From Streptomyces sp. NBC_00554 (GTDB lineage: Bacteria > Actinomycetota > Actinomycetes > Streptomycetales > Streptomycetaceae): 64,000 bases of DNA. Below are positions 15,934-23,954 of the stretch, one piece after another (position 1 is the stretch's first letter; each line of letters opens with the position of its first letter). A program made the translations under genes and the position numbers. The stretch is from contig NZ_CP107799.1 of NCBI RefSeq assembly GCF_041431135.1, forward strand, positions 1,922,001 through 1,986,000, given 5' to 3'. The notes below the pieces were generated by a model. It worked only from the letters and a program-made list of their open reading frames with translations, ran no database searches and had not been told where the DNA came from.

Positions 15934-16816
15934 GGGCGAGCTCCTTCGTGCCGAAGAGCCCGGCGGGCCGGATGAGCAGGATCGCGACCATGACGAGGTA
16001 CGGGGCGAGGTCGCCGAGTCCCCTGCCCAGGAAGGTCAGATCGCTCTGGTAGCCGGTGGCGAGGGACTCCGTGATCCCGACGAGCAGACCGCCGACCAGC
16101 GCGCCCGTCGTCGAGTCGAGACCCCCGAGGATCGCGGCTGGGAAGGCCTTCAGCGCGGCGAGTGAGGTGGCCCGCTCGAGGCCCGGAGTCGGGAAGACGG
16201 TGAGGAACAGCGCGGCGACCGCGGCGAGTCCACCGGCCACCGCCCAGGCGCCTAGCGACACCCGCCCGAGCCGTACGCCCATGAGAGCGGCGGTCTCCGG
16301 GCTTTCGGCGGCGGCGCGCATCGCCACGCCCCACGAGGTGTACCGGAAGGCCAGCAGGAAGGCCGTGATGAGCAGGGCGGCGGCCACGAACGCGGCGATC
16401 CGCGTGTGCGCGAGGGAGACCGGCCCGACCGTGAGCACCGCGTCGCCCCACGGATCGCCGAGCGGCAGTACGTCCGTGCCGATACGCCGGGTCAGTTCGG
16501 TGGTGAGCAGGATGTCGACGCCGATGGTGACGATGGCGAGAACACTGTGGTCGGACCCCCGGTAGCGGCGCATCACCAGGAACTCCACCGCCGCCCCCAC
16601 CAGCGCGGCGCCCGCGATCCCGGCGAGCAGCGCGGGCCAGAAGCCGATGTCGTCGTGGAGGGAGGCGGTGACATAGCCGCCCGCGAGCAGCAGCGAGGCG
16701 TGGGCGAAGTTCACGACCTCGGTGGCGCGGAAGATGACGACGAAGCCTAGAGCGATGAGGGCGTAGACGGAGCCCAACGAGACGCCGTTGAGGAGGAGTT
16801 CGGCGAAGGTGCTCAT
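15926..16816 (-). CDS. livH: Branched-chain amino acid-type ABC transporter permease (LivH)
   Basis: A 296-residue polytopic permease starting with the standard LivH opening LLNGVSLGSVYALIALGFVV and NFAHASLLLAGGYV. The coupling region is AMRAAAESPETAALMGVRLG, and GGLDSTTGALVGGLLVGITE closes the domain. It forms the transmembrane channel with LivM. The start ATG overlaps the livG stop (ATGA) and its stop overlaps livM, so the operon is translated as one coupled unit. Confidence 0.93.
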   Translation of the reverse strand: MSTFAELLLNGVSLGSVYALIALGFVVIFRATEVVNFAHASLLLAGGYVTASLHDDIGFWPALLAGIAGAALVGAAVEFLVMRRYRGSDHSVLAIVTIGVDILLTTELTRRIGTDVLPLGDPWGDAVLTVGPVSLAHTRIAAFVAAALLITAFLLAFRYTSWGVAMRAAAESPETAALMGVRLGRVSLGAWAVAGGLAAVAALFLTVFPTPGLERATSLAALKAFPAAILGGLDSTTGALVGGLLVGITESLATGYQSDLTFLGRGLGDLAPYLVMVAILLIRPAGLFGTKELARV

Positions 16817-17709
16817 GAGGCGGTCTCCTCACCGTCGGTGCGGGCCTTGTCGGGGCGGTCCCTGTCGGCACGGTCCTGGTCGGCGCGGTCACCGTCCGCG
16901 GGCTCATCGTCCGCACGCTCGCCCAGGTAGGCCCGTACGACCGCCGGATCCTTCTGTACGTCGACGGGGGCGCCGTCGGCGATCAGCCGGCCGAAGTCCA
17001 GTACGGTCACCGCGTCCGCGAGCCGCATCACCACCCCCATGTCGTGTTCGACGAGCACGATCGAGATGCCGAGGCTGTCGCGGACGCCCGCGACGACCGC
17101 GGCGGTGCGGCGTCGTTCGTCGGCGGTCATGCCCGCGACCGGTTCGTCGAGCAGCAGGAGGCGGGGCTCCATGCACAGGGCGCGGGCGAGTTCGGCGAGC
17201 TTCTGCTGCCCGTACGGGAGCGAGCCCGCCGGGCGGTCGAGTTGCTGTTCAATGCCCACGAACTCGGCTATCTCGCGGACGCGTTCACGGTGCCGGCGCT
17301 CCTCGCGGGCCGCCGCGGGCAGCCGAAGTCCCGCGGCCAGGAAGCCGGTGCGGGTCAGCCGGTGGCGGCCGAGCAGCAGGCTGTCCTCGACCGTGGCCAG
17401 CGGCGGCAGGGCGAGGTTCTGGAAGATCCGCGCCACGCCCAGACCCGCGATGCGGTGCGGAGGGAGTCCGGTGAGCTCGTGCTCGCCGAACCGTACGCTG
17501 CCGGAGGCGGGCCGGCAGACACCGGAAAGCACGTTGAAACAGGTGGACTTGCCGGCGCCGTTGGGGCCGATGAGGGCGTGCACGGTGCCGGGGCGGACGG
17601 TGAAGCTGACGGCGTCGAGGGCGGTCAGGCCGGCGAAGCGGACCGTCAACTCCCTTACGTGGAGTGGCGGGACGTCGGTGTCGGGCGAGTCTTCCATCGC
17701 GGGCGTCAC
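16813..17709 (-). CDS. livG: ABC transporter ATP-binding protein (LivG)
   Basis: A 298-residue ATPase energising the importer. The Walker A is GPNGAGKST, the signature is LPYGQQKLAELARAL (Q in place of the usual SGGQ arrangement, common in LivG), the Walker B is LLLLDEPVAGM and the switch His is in LVEHDMGVVM. The start was taken as GTG 17709, which overlaps the livF stop in GTGA; ATG 17697 is an alternative 12 bases on. The C-terminus carries a low-complexity Asp/Arg tail (DRADQDRADRDRPDKARTD), probably disordered. Confidence 0.92.
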   Translation of the reverse strand: MTPAMEDSPDTDVPPLHVRELTVRFAGLTALDAVSFTVRPGTVHALIGPNGAGKSTCFNVLSGVCRPASGSVRFGEHELTGLPPHRIAGLGVARIFQNLALPPLATVEDSLLLGRHRLTRTGFLAAGLRLPAAAREERRHRERVREIAEFVGIEQQLDRPAGSLPYGQQKLAELARALCMEPRLLLLDEPVAGMTADERRRTAAVVAGVRDSLGISIVLVEHDMGVVMRLADAVTVLDFGRLIADGAPVDVQKDPAVVRAYLGERADDEPADGDRADQDRADRDRPDKARTDGEETAS

Positions 17710-18512
17710 CCCTTCCACCTGGGCAGTGTCGGGTGGGTGGCGCGGGCCTGGGAGGCGTCTTCTGCCGCGTCCTCGTCGACGACGCCCAGATAGCGGCGGC
17801 GCACCTCGTCGGAGGCGGCGAGTTCGTCGGCCGGGCCCGAGAGGGTCACTTCGCCGACTTCGAGGACGTACGCGCGGGAGGCGAGCCGCAGGGCGAGCGC
17901 GGCGTTCTGCTCGACGAGCAGGACCGAGGTGCCCTGGGCGTTGATCTCCCGTACGGTGTCGGCGATTCGCCGAGCCATCAACGGGGCGAGTCCGAGGGAC
18001 GGTTCGTCGAGCAGGAGCACCTTGGGAGTGGCCATCAGGGCCCGCGCGACCGCGAGCATCTGCTGTTCGCCGCCCGAGAGGAGGCCCGCGCGCTGCTGGG
18101 CGCGTTCGGCGAGGACGGGGAACAGGTCGTGCACACGGCGCAGGGCGGCCGCTCGCTCCGCCCGGCCGCCCACGGCTCCGAGCGCTCCGGCCCGCAGATT
18201 GTCCGCGACCGTCATCCGGGCGAACACCCGTCGTCCTTCCGGTACTTGGGACACCCCTGCGGCCACCACCCGGTCCGGGGCCAGCCGGTCGAGCGGGCGT
18301 CCGCCGAGGGCGACCGTGCCGCCGGTCACCGCTCCCCCGTGGAAGGAGAGCGTCCGGCACACCGCCCGCAGCAGCGTCGACTTGCCCGCGCCGTTGCTGC
18401 CGAGGACGGCGACCACGGCTCCCTCGGGCACCTCCAGAGAGACCTGACGCAGTGCGCGTACGGGTCCGTATCCGACCGACAGGTCCCGTACGAGCAGAAC
18501 GGAACCGCCCAT
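17706..18512 (-). CDS. livF: ABC transporter ATP-binding protein (LivF)
   Basis: The second ATPase of the importer, 268 residues, and first gene of the liv operon. The Walker A is GSNGAGKST, the signature LLSGGEQQMLAVARAL, the Walker B VLLLDEPSLGL, and the switch region LLVEQNAALALRLA is typical of LivF. The start is ATG 18512. It is divergent from a PucR-type regulator gene at 18700, with a 187-base shared upstream region that I could not resolve into promoters. Control of the operon by that regulator is plausible from position only. Confidence 0.92.
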   Translation of the reverse strand: MGGSVLLVRDLSVGYGPVRALRQVSLEVPEGAVVAVLGSNGAGKSTLLRAVCRTLSFHGGAVTGGTVALGGRPLDRLAPDRVVAAGVSQVPEGRRVFARMTVADNLRAGALGAVGGRAERAAALRRVHDLFPVLAERAQQRAGLLSGGEQQMLAVARALMATPKVLLLDEPSLGLAPLMARRIADTVREINAQGTSVLLVEQNAALALRLASRAYVLEVGEVTLSGPADELAASDEVRRRYLGVVDEDAAEDASQARATHPTLPRWKG

Positions 18513-18699
18513 GGCACCTCCACCTCCCGCTGTCCTCGCTCGGTGTGGCGCTCACCTCAGCACCGGTCCAGGCGCCCGTCCACGGGGCGCGGGCGAAACG
18601 CGGCGGGTGCCCAGAGGTCGCGCCCGGCCGTTGTGCACGCGCACAACACCGCGTGTCAGGGGCCTGTCCGGCGGGCCTCCCCGGTGACATCCTCCGGCC

Positions 18700-19905
18700 A
18701 TGGGACGGCGCCGACCGCGGACCGGTCATGACTGGAAGCTGCTCGCGGAGTCCTGCGCGACTCTGCTGGAACGGCTGCCCGAGCTCGTCGACGAGCATCT
18801 GCGGCAGCTCACCGAGTACTCCCCCGTCTACGGACAGGTGCTGCCTTACGACGAGCAGTGGCGGGAGGCGGAGACCGCGATGCGCATCGGCATCGAGACG
18901 CTCTCCGCGCCGCGGGACTCGCCGCGCCGCGATCTGGAGTACGCCGAGGACGCGGGCCGCCGCCGTGCCCAGCAGGGGGTTCCGCTGGAGCTGCTCGTGC
19001 ACGCCTACCGCTCCGCGGGCTATCTCGTGTGGGACGCGCTGATGGAGGGCGTGGCCGGGCGGGAGCCGGAGCGGCTCGCGATGCTCATGCGCTCGGCGAC
19101 CATGGTGTGGTCCGCGGTGGACGCGCAGGCCGCGACCGCCACGGAGGCCTACCGGGCCACCGAGATGGAGCTGCGGCGGCGAACCGACGAGCAGTTGCAG
19201 GCCCTCCTCGACGCCCTGCTCGAAGGGCAGCAGACGCCTGGGCTCGCGGCTCGGGCCGCCGCCGGGCTCGATCTGCCGGAGCGTGGGCCGTACGCCGTGG
19301 TGGTACTGCGTGCCGAGCGCCATGACGGACGGGACGCGTGCCCTCGGCCCATGCTGGGTGCGGGGCTGCGTTTCATCTGGCGGATGCGGGCGGACTGCGA
19401 GGTGGGCGTGGTCGCCCTTGGGCCCGGGCAGGGGCTCGACGGGGTGGCCCGGCTCCTCGACGGGCGGTGTCAGGGGCCGGGCGGTATCAGTCCCGTGGTG
19501 GCCGGGCTCGCCGAGCTGGGGCGGGCCCGGCGGCTCGCCGAGCTGGCGCTGCGTACCTGTCCGCCGGACGCCACCGATGTCGTACGCCTCGACCAGCGGA
19601 TGCCGACCGCGCTCGTCGTCAGCCAGCCCGAGCTGGCGGCCCGTCTTGTCTCGGACGTGTTCGGGGAGCTGCTGGAGCTCGAGCCCGGCGATCGGGCCGT
19701 CCTTCTCGAGACGCTCGACGTCTGGCTCTCCTGCGAGGGCTCCGCCGGGCGGGCCGCGGGGCGCCTGTACTGCCACCGCAACACGGTCTTCAACCGCCTA
19801 CGCCGGCTCGAACAGCTGACGTCCCGGTCACTGGCCCGGCCTCGGGATCTGATCGAGATGACGTTGGCGTTGGATGCGTATCGGTTGTCGGGGGTGGGGC
19901 GGTGA
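18700..19905 (+). CDS. PucR/CdaR-type transcriptional regulator
   Basis: A 401-residue activator-like protein. The N-terminal half (about 10-165: LLAESCATLLERLPELVDEH through VLHAYRSAGY-type helices) is all-helical and resembles the RsbRD-like domain found in actinobacterial PucR proteins. A degenerate GGDEF-like region follows. The C-terminal PucR helix-turn-helix is clear: LYCHRNTVFNRLRRLEQLTS then LIEMTLALDAYRL. It is transcribed away from livF, so the liv operon is a natural target, with nitrogen or amino-acid supply as the possible signal. The ligand is unknown. The start is ATG 18700 (MGRRRP). Confidence 0.82.
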   Translation: MGRRRPRTGHDWKLLAESCATLLERLPELVDEHLRQLTEYSPVYGQVLPYDEQWREAETAMRIGIETLSAPRDSPRRDLEYAEDAGRRRAQQGVPLELLVHAYRSAGYLVWDALMEGVAGREPERLAMLMRSATMVWSAVDAQAATATEAYRATEMELRRRTDEQLQALLDALLEGQQTPGLAARAAAGLDLPERGPYAVVVLRAERHDGRDACPRPMLGAGLRFIWRMRADCEVGVVALGPGQGLDGVARLLDGRCQGPGGISPVVAGLAELGRARRLAELALRTCPPDATDVVRLDQRMPTALVVSQPELAARLVSDVFGELLELEPGDRAVLLETLDVWLSCEGSAGRAAGRLYCHRNTVFNRLRRLEQLTSRSLARPRDLIEMTLALDAYRLSGVGR

Positions 19906-19908
19906 GAC

Positions 19909-20070
19909 GGTTTTTCGCCCCCTCCGCCCCTTCCCGTCCCGCACTTCCGGGCTACGCCCGGTTTCAGCCCGTCCGGCGTTTGAGGACGAGGCCGTTCAGG
20001 CCGAAAGCGGGGGTCTGGGGGCGGCAGCCCCCAGAAACGGGACGGGAAGGGGCGGAGGGGGCGAAAAACC
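19909..20070. repeat. Dispersed repeat bounded by a 33-bp perfect inverted repeat
   Basis: The arms at 19909-19941 and 20038-20070 are perfect reverse complements over 33 bases (beginning GGTTTTTCGCCCCCTCC). Inside are a second hairpin, CTGGGGGC GGCA GCCCCCAG (20015-20034), and a segment matching the reverse complement of CAAACGCCGGACGGGCTGAA, a sequence commonly seen between Streptomyces genes. It separates the convergent regulator and glycerate kinase genes and could act as a bidirectional terminator. Related copies lie at 31312-31372 and, in part, 5340-5360. Confidence 0.75.
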
Positions 20071-20093
20071 CCACCCCCATCCCCCCACCCACC

Positions 20094-21254
20094 TCAGTTC
20101 AAGAAGTCCCGCCCGATGTTCTCCGCCACCTTCTCCAGGATCGGCCCCGCATCCGCGATGCACTTCGCGATGTCGGGCTCCACCTCGGTGAGGGGGTACG
20201 CGCGGCGGATGCCGGCCTTGCCGAGGGCCTCCGGGCGCAGGCCGAGGCGGCCACAGACCGCGACGACCTCCTTGCCCGCGGCACGCGCGGCGGCGGCCAC
20301 CCCGGCGGGCGCCTTCCCGTGCAGGGTCTGCTCATCGAGCGACCCCTCACCGGTGATGACCAACGTGGCCCGCTCCAGCGCGGGCGCGAAGCCGAGAACG
20401 TCGAGCATGACCTCGATACCGGGCCGAAAGCGCGCACCGAGAACAAGCGCGCCGTACCCGATCCCACCCGCGGCCCCGGCCCCGGGCGCCGCCGCGTACT
20501 CGGCGGCCCTGGACCCGATGGCCTTCTCCAGAACGGCGGCGAAGTGGGCGAGCGATGCGTCCAGGACGGCGACGTCGTCGGGTCCGGCCCCCTTCTGCGG
20601 GCCGTACACGGCAGGCGCACCCTTGGGCCCGGTGAGCGGATTGTCCACGTCGGAGGCGAGAACGAAGTCGACCGAGGAGATCCGGGCGTCGAGGCCGGAC
20701 AGATCGGCGGTCACGACATCGCTGAGCGCGCCCCCACCGGGCGCGACGGGCTCACCGTCCGCGTCCAGGAACCGCGCACCGAGCGCGGACAGCATCCCCG
20801 CACCCCCATCGGTGGTGGCGCTCCCGCCCACACCGAAGACGATGGCCCGCGCCCCCGCGTCCAGCGCGGCCCGCAGCAGCTCTCCGGACCCGTACGTCGA
20901 GGACGTGAGCGGCGCGAAGACCCCGGCCGGCAGCCGCTGCAGCCCGCTGGCCTCCGCCATCTCCACGACCGCCGTGTCCCCGCGCAGCGCGAACGCCGCC
21001 GTGACCTCGTCGCCGAGCGGCCCGGCGACCCGCACCTCACGCCGCTCGAACCCGGCGGCGACCGCCGCGTCGACGGTCCCGTCACCGCCGTCGGCCACCG
21101 GCAGCGCCTCGACCTCGACATGCGGCGCGACGCGGCGCAGCCCGGCCGTCACACGCTCGGCGACCTGCACGGCCGTCAGCGATCCCTTGAACTTGTCCGC
21201 GGCGATCAGCACACGCGCCGCCTGCCGAGTCCGATTCACAGCAGCGTCCGCCAC
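20094..21254 (-). CDS. glxK: Glycerate kinase (GlxK type)
   Basis: A 386-residue glycerate 2-kinase of the GckA/GlxK family, phosphorylating D-glycerate with ATP to feed glycolysis; it could act downstream of glyoxylate. Typical segments are VLIADKFKGSLTA-like ADKFKGSLTAVQVAERV, LPVADGGDGTVDA, FGVGGSATTDGGAGMLSALG, VDFVLASDVDNPLTG and ITGEGSLDEQTLHGKAPAGV. The start is GTG 21254. It is convergent with the PucR regulator across the inverted-repeat element. Connection to the malyl-CoA lyase product glyoxylate is possible metabolically but not shown by gene order. Confidence 0.93.
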   Translation of the reverse strand: MADAAVNRTRQAARVLIAADKFKGSLTAVQVAERVTAGLRRVAPHVEVEALPVADGGDGTVDAAVAAGFERREVRVAGPLGDEVTAAFALRGDTAVVEMAEASGLQRLPAGVFAPLTSSTYGSGELLRAALDAGARAIVFGVGGSATTDGGAGMLSALGARFLDADGEPVAPGGGALSDVVTADLSGLDARISSVDFVLASDVDNPLTGPKGAPAVYGPQKGAGPDDVAVLDASLAHFAAVLEKAIGSRAAEYAAAPGAGAAGGIGYGALVLGARFRPGIEVMLDVLGFAPALERATLVITGEGSLDEQTLHGKAPAGVAAAARAAGKEVVAVCGRLGLRPEALGKAGIRRAYPLTEVEPDIAKCIADAGPILEKVAENIGRDFLN

Positions 21255-21397
21255 CTTGCATCCCCTTGCTTTCGGCCTTGCTCACGTCAAGGCAGTCGCG
21301 CCGCTGCGACCTTAACCGGAGGAAGCCCCCGCCGTCATGCCCCGCCCGGACCGCGGAACACCGCGCACCATCGTCCGGAATTGGGTAAACCGGAGCT

Positions 21398-22471
21398 ATG
21401 ACCTCTGTGGGCACTGAGCTCGCCGACCGCATCCATGGGGGCTGGCTGGGCCGGATCGCGGGCAACATGCTCGGCAAACCGGTCGAGCAGGGCGACCACT
21501 GGACGCGGGACCGGATCGACCGCTATCTGCGGCAGGCCGCGGCCCTGCCCCTCACCGACTACCTCCCCGAGCCCGCCGCCGACGGAGGCGGGAGCGGCGA
21601 ATTCGAGCTGCGGCCCGAGTGGCGACAGTGCGTACGCGGCCGTATCCACGGCAGCTGCCGCGACGACGACGTGGACTACGCGATCCTCGGGCTCGACCTC
21701 CTGGAGACGCACGGCTTCGGCTTCAGCACCGAGCAGGTCGGTGACCTGTGGCTGCTGCGGCTGCCGTATCTGCAGACGTTCACTGCGGAGCGGGCCGCGT
21801 ACCGGAACCTCGCCAATGGGATCAAACCGCCGCTGACAGCGACGTACGACAATCCCTACCAGGAGTGGATCGGGGCTCTCATCCGCGCCGACGTCTACGG
21901 CTGGACCTGTCCGGACTCGCCGCGGCAGGCGGCCTCGCTGGCCCGTCGCGACGCCGTCCTCTCCCACACCGGCAACGGCGTGTATGGCGCGATGTGGGCG
22001 GCGGCGCTGATCTCGGCGGCCTTCACCGCGCCGAGCGTGCGGCACTCGCTGGACACGGCGCTCACGGTGATCCCCGCGAGCTGCCGCCTCGCGCGGACCG
22101 TACGACGGGTGATGACGCTCCACGAGACGCGGATGACCTGGGACGACACACTCACGACCGTCTCCGAGGAGACCGCGGGGCTCGGCTGGATCCACACGAT
22201 CCCGAACGCCGCGGTCCTCACGGCCGGGCTCCTGTACGGCGACGGCGACTTCACCCGCACCATCACCCTGACCGTCCGTGGCGGCCTGGACACCGACTCG
22301 AACGGCGCGACCGCGGGCTCCGTGGCGGGCGTCCTGTGCGGGGCCGCTGCGATCCCCGCACAGTGGCGGGACCCGCTGGAGGACACCGTACGGAGTGCGG
22401 TGTTCGGCTTCGACAGAGCGCGGATCAGCGAGCTCGCGTCACGTACGGTCGCGTTGACGACACGGGCCTAG
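21398..22471 (+). CDS. ADP-ribosylglycohydrolase family protein
   Basis: A 357-residue all-alpha protein of the DraG/ARH family, which removes ADP-ribose from proteins or small molecules using two metal ions. The N-terminal signature is GGWLGRIAGNMLGKPVEQG, the first acidic cluster is CRDDDVDYAILGLDLLE, and the C-terminal metal-binding motif is GGLDTDSNGATAGSVAG. Its stop codon TAG lies within the CTAG duplicated by the insertion sequence that follows, so the reading frame is intact despite the insertion. The substrate is unknown. Some family members act on sugar-linked or thymidine-linked ADP-ribose. Confidence 0.88.
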   Translation: MTSVGTELADRIHGGWLGRIAGNMLGKPVEQGDHWTRDRIDRYLRQAAALPLTDYLPEPAADGGGSGEFELRPEWRQCVRGRIHGSCRDDDVDYAILGLDLLETHGFGFSTEQVGDLWLLRLPYLQTFTAERAAYRNLANGIKPPLTATYDNPYQEWIGALIRADVYGWTCPDSPRQAASLARRDAVLSHTGNGVYGAMWAAALISAAFTAPSVRHSLDTALTVIPASCRLARTVRRVMTLHETRMTWDDTLTTVSEETAGLGWIHTIPNAAVLTAGLLYGDGDFTRTITLTVRGGLDTDSNGATAGSVAGVLCGAAAIPAQWRDPLEDTVRSAVFGFDRARISELASRTVALTTRA

Positions 22472-23356
22472 GTCGTGTCCGCAATGTCAGGGGAGCCAGA
22501 GTCGTAGGCAGGCGATGGTGACCAGGGCTTGGTAGTGGCGGGCGCGTTTGTCGTAGCGGGTGGCGAGGGCTTTGTTGTGCTTGAGCTTGTTGAAGCAGCG
22601 TTCGACGAGGTTGCGGCGCCGGTAGGCCGCTTTGTCGAGGCGGCAGCGGCTCTCGCCGCGGCGGATGCGGCCGTTGATCTGGTCGATGCGTTCCGGGATC
22701 GCTGCCTTGATCCCGCGTCGGCGCAGGTAGGTGCGGATCTTCGTGGACGAGTAGCCCTTGTCGGCGGCGACCCGCTCGGGCCGGGTCCGGGGTCGCCCCG
22801 GCCCGCATCCCGGCACCCGGATCCGGGCCATCACTGCTTCGAACTGGGTGCAGTCGTTGACGTTCCCGCCGGTGAGGGTGAAGGCCAGCGGCCGGCCCCG
22901 GCCGTCGCAGGCCAGGTGGATCTTCGTGGTCAGTCCGCCGCGGGAACGGCCGATCGCCTCGCCCGGCCACGGCCCCCTTTTCGGGCCCCGGCGGCGTGCT
23001 GGTGGGCCCGCACGGTCGTGGAGTCCAGGCACACGATCGTCCAGTCGACCGCGCCGACGGCGTCGGAATGCTGCTGAACGTGAGCCAGCAGCCGGTCCCA
23101 TGTACCGTCGGCGGACCAGCGGCGGAAGCGTTCGTAGACCGTTTTCCACGGCCCGTACCGTTCGGGCAGGTCCCGCCAGGCCGCCCCGGTCGACAGCTTC
23201 CACAGGATGCCGTTGACCACCTGACGGCGGTCCCGCACCGGACGGCCCATCCGCGGCGGAGCGAGCAACGGCCCGATCACCGCCCACGACTCATCAGTCA
23301 ACTCATGACGACGCACCACGAACAGACCAACGACCAACCCACTTTGCGGACACGAC
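22472..23356 (-). mobile_element. IS5-family insertion sequence with CTAG target duplication
   Basis: An approximately 885-bp element with perfect 13-base ends: GTCGTGTCCGCAA at 22472-22484 and its reverse complement TTGCGGACACGAC at 23344-23356. Both ends are flanked by CTAG (22468-22471 and 23357-23360), so with the duplicated target the outer match extends to 18 bases (CCTAGG included). A CTAG target and two-frame DDE transposase fit the IS427-like group of IS5. It landed at the stop codon of the ADP-ribosylglycohydrolase gene and about 100 bases upstream of the Nudix gene. The ends and both frames are intact, so it may still be active. Confidence 0.9.
22487..23319 (-). CDS. IS5-family transposase, two overlapping frames joined by predicted -1 frameshift
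   Basis: The first frame runs from GTG 23319 to a stop at 22930 (129 residues: VRRHELTDESWAVIGPLLAP through DWTIVCLDSTTVRAHQHAAG, with the first catalytic Asp). The second frame continues from about 22980 to 22487, with GRSRGGLTTKIHLACDGRG, the second Asp in VAADKGYSSTKI and the Glu motif RNLVERCFNKLKHNKALATR. The frames meet at AAAAGGGGG on the minus strand (22981-22973), a typical -1 slip site. A programmed frameshift is thus more likely than decay. The full DDE triad needs the fused product of about 277 residues. Confidence 0.88.
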
Positions 23357-23456
23357 CTAGGACCTGTCCGGCCGGTGGCAGCCGGGGCCACCTCCAACTC
23401 GCCGAACCCGGCAGCGAGTCGGAGGAACGGCTCCACAAGCTCGTTACCCTTAGTGA

Positions 23457-23948
23457 GTGACCACTCAAGACTTCGCCACGTACATCGCGGGCCTGCCCCG
23501 CGTCCTCGCCGGGGCCGCCGCCCTCTTCCGTGACGCCGACGGACGTGTCCTGCTCGTCGAGCCGAACTACCGTGACGGCTGGGCACTTCCGGGCGGCACG
23601 GTCGAATCGGACGACGGGGAGACTCCGCGCCAGGGCGCCCGCCGGGAGACCGCCGAGGAGATCGGCCTCGACATCGAACTCGGCCGGCTGCTCGCGGTCG
23701 ACTGGGTGCACGGCACGGCGAGGCCCCCGCTGGTGGCGTACCTCTACGACGGTGGAGTCCTCGCCGAGAGTGACTTCAAGGCGATCCGGCTGCAGGAGGA
23801 GGAGTTGCTGTCGTGGCGTCTGGTCCCGCGGGACGAGCTGGCCGAGTTCCTGCCGGGTGCGCTGGGCCGTCGCGTCATGACCGCGCTCGATGTGCTGACG
23901 GAGGGCGCGGGGACGGCGGAGCTGGAGAACGGACACCGGGTCGGCTGA
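23457..23948 (+). CDS. Nudix hydrolase
   Basis: A 163-residue Nudix-fold pyrophosphohydrolase acting on a nucleoside-diphosphate-linked compound. The Nudix box is recognisable in GGTVESDDGETPRQGARRE then TAEEIGLD; E-x7-RE-x2-EE-x-G is intact, while the stretch before it is two residues longer than the textbook spacing. It starts at GTG 23457 (TTQDFATYIAGLPRV). The IS5 element ends about 100 bases upstream and may have altered its promoter. The substrate cannot be named. Confidence 0.87.
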   Translation: MTTQDFATYIAGLPRVLAGAAALFRDADGRVLLVEPNYRDGWALPGGTVESDDGETPRQGARRETAEEIGLDIELGRLLAVDWVHGTARPPLVAYLYDGGVLAESDFKAIRLQEEELLSWRLVPRDELAEFLPGALGRRVMTALDVLTEGAGTAELENGHRVG

Positions 23949-23954
23949 CGCCGA

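Noticed and set aside
17710..19776. Upstream extension of livG through livF and the regulator gene
   Set aside because: The frame merely stays open; LivG homology starts at 17709 and the overlap GTGA with livF explains the start.
22487..23319. Transposase as a decayed pseudogene
   Set aside because: Only one frame change, located at an A4G5 slip site, with all catalytic motifs and both ends intact; programmed frameshifting is the better explanation.
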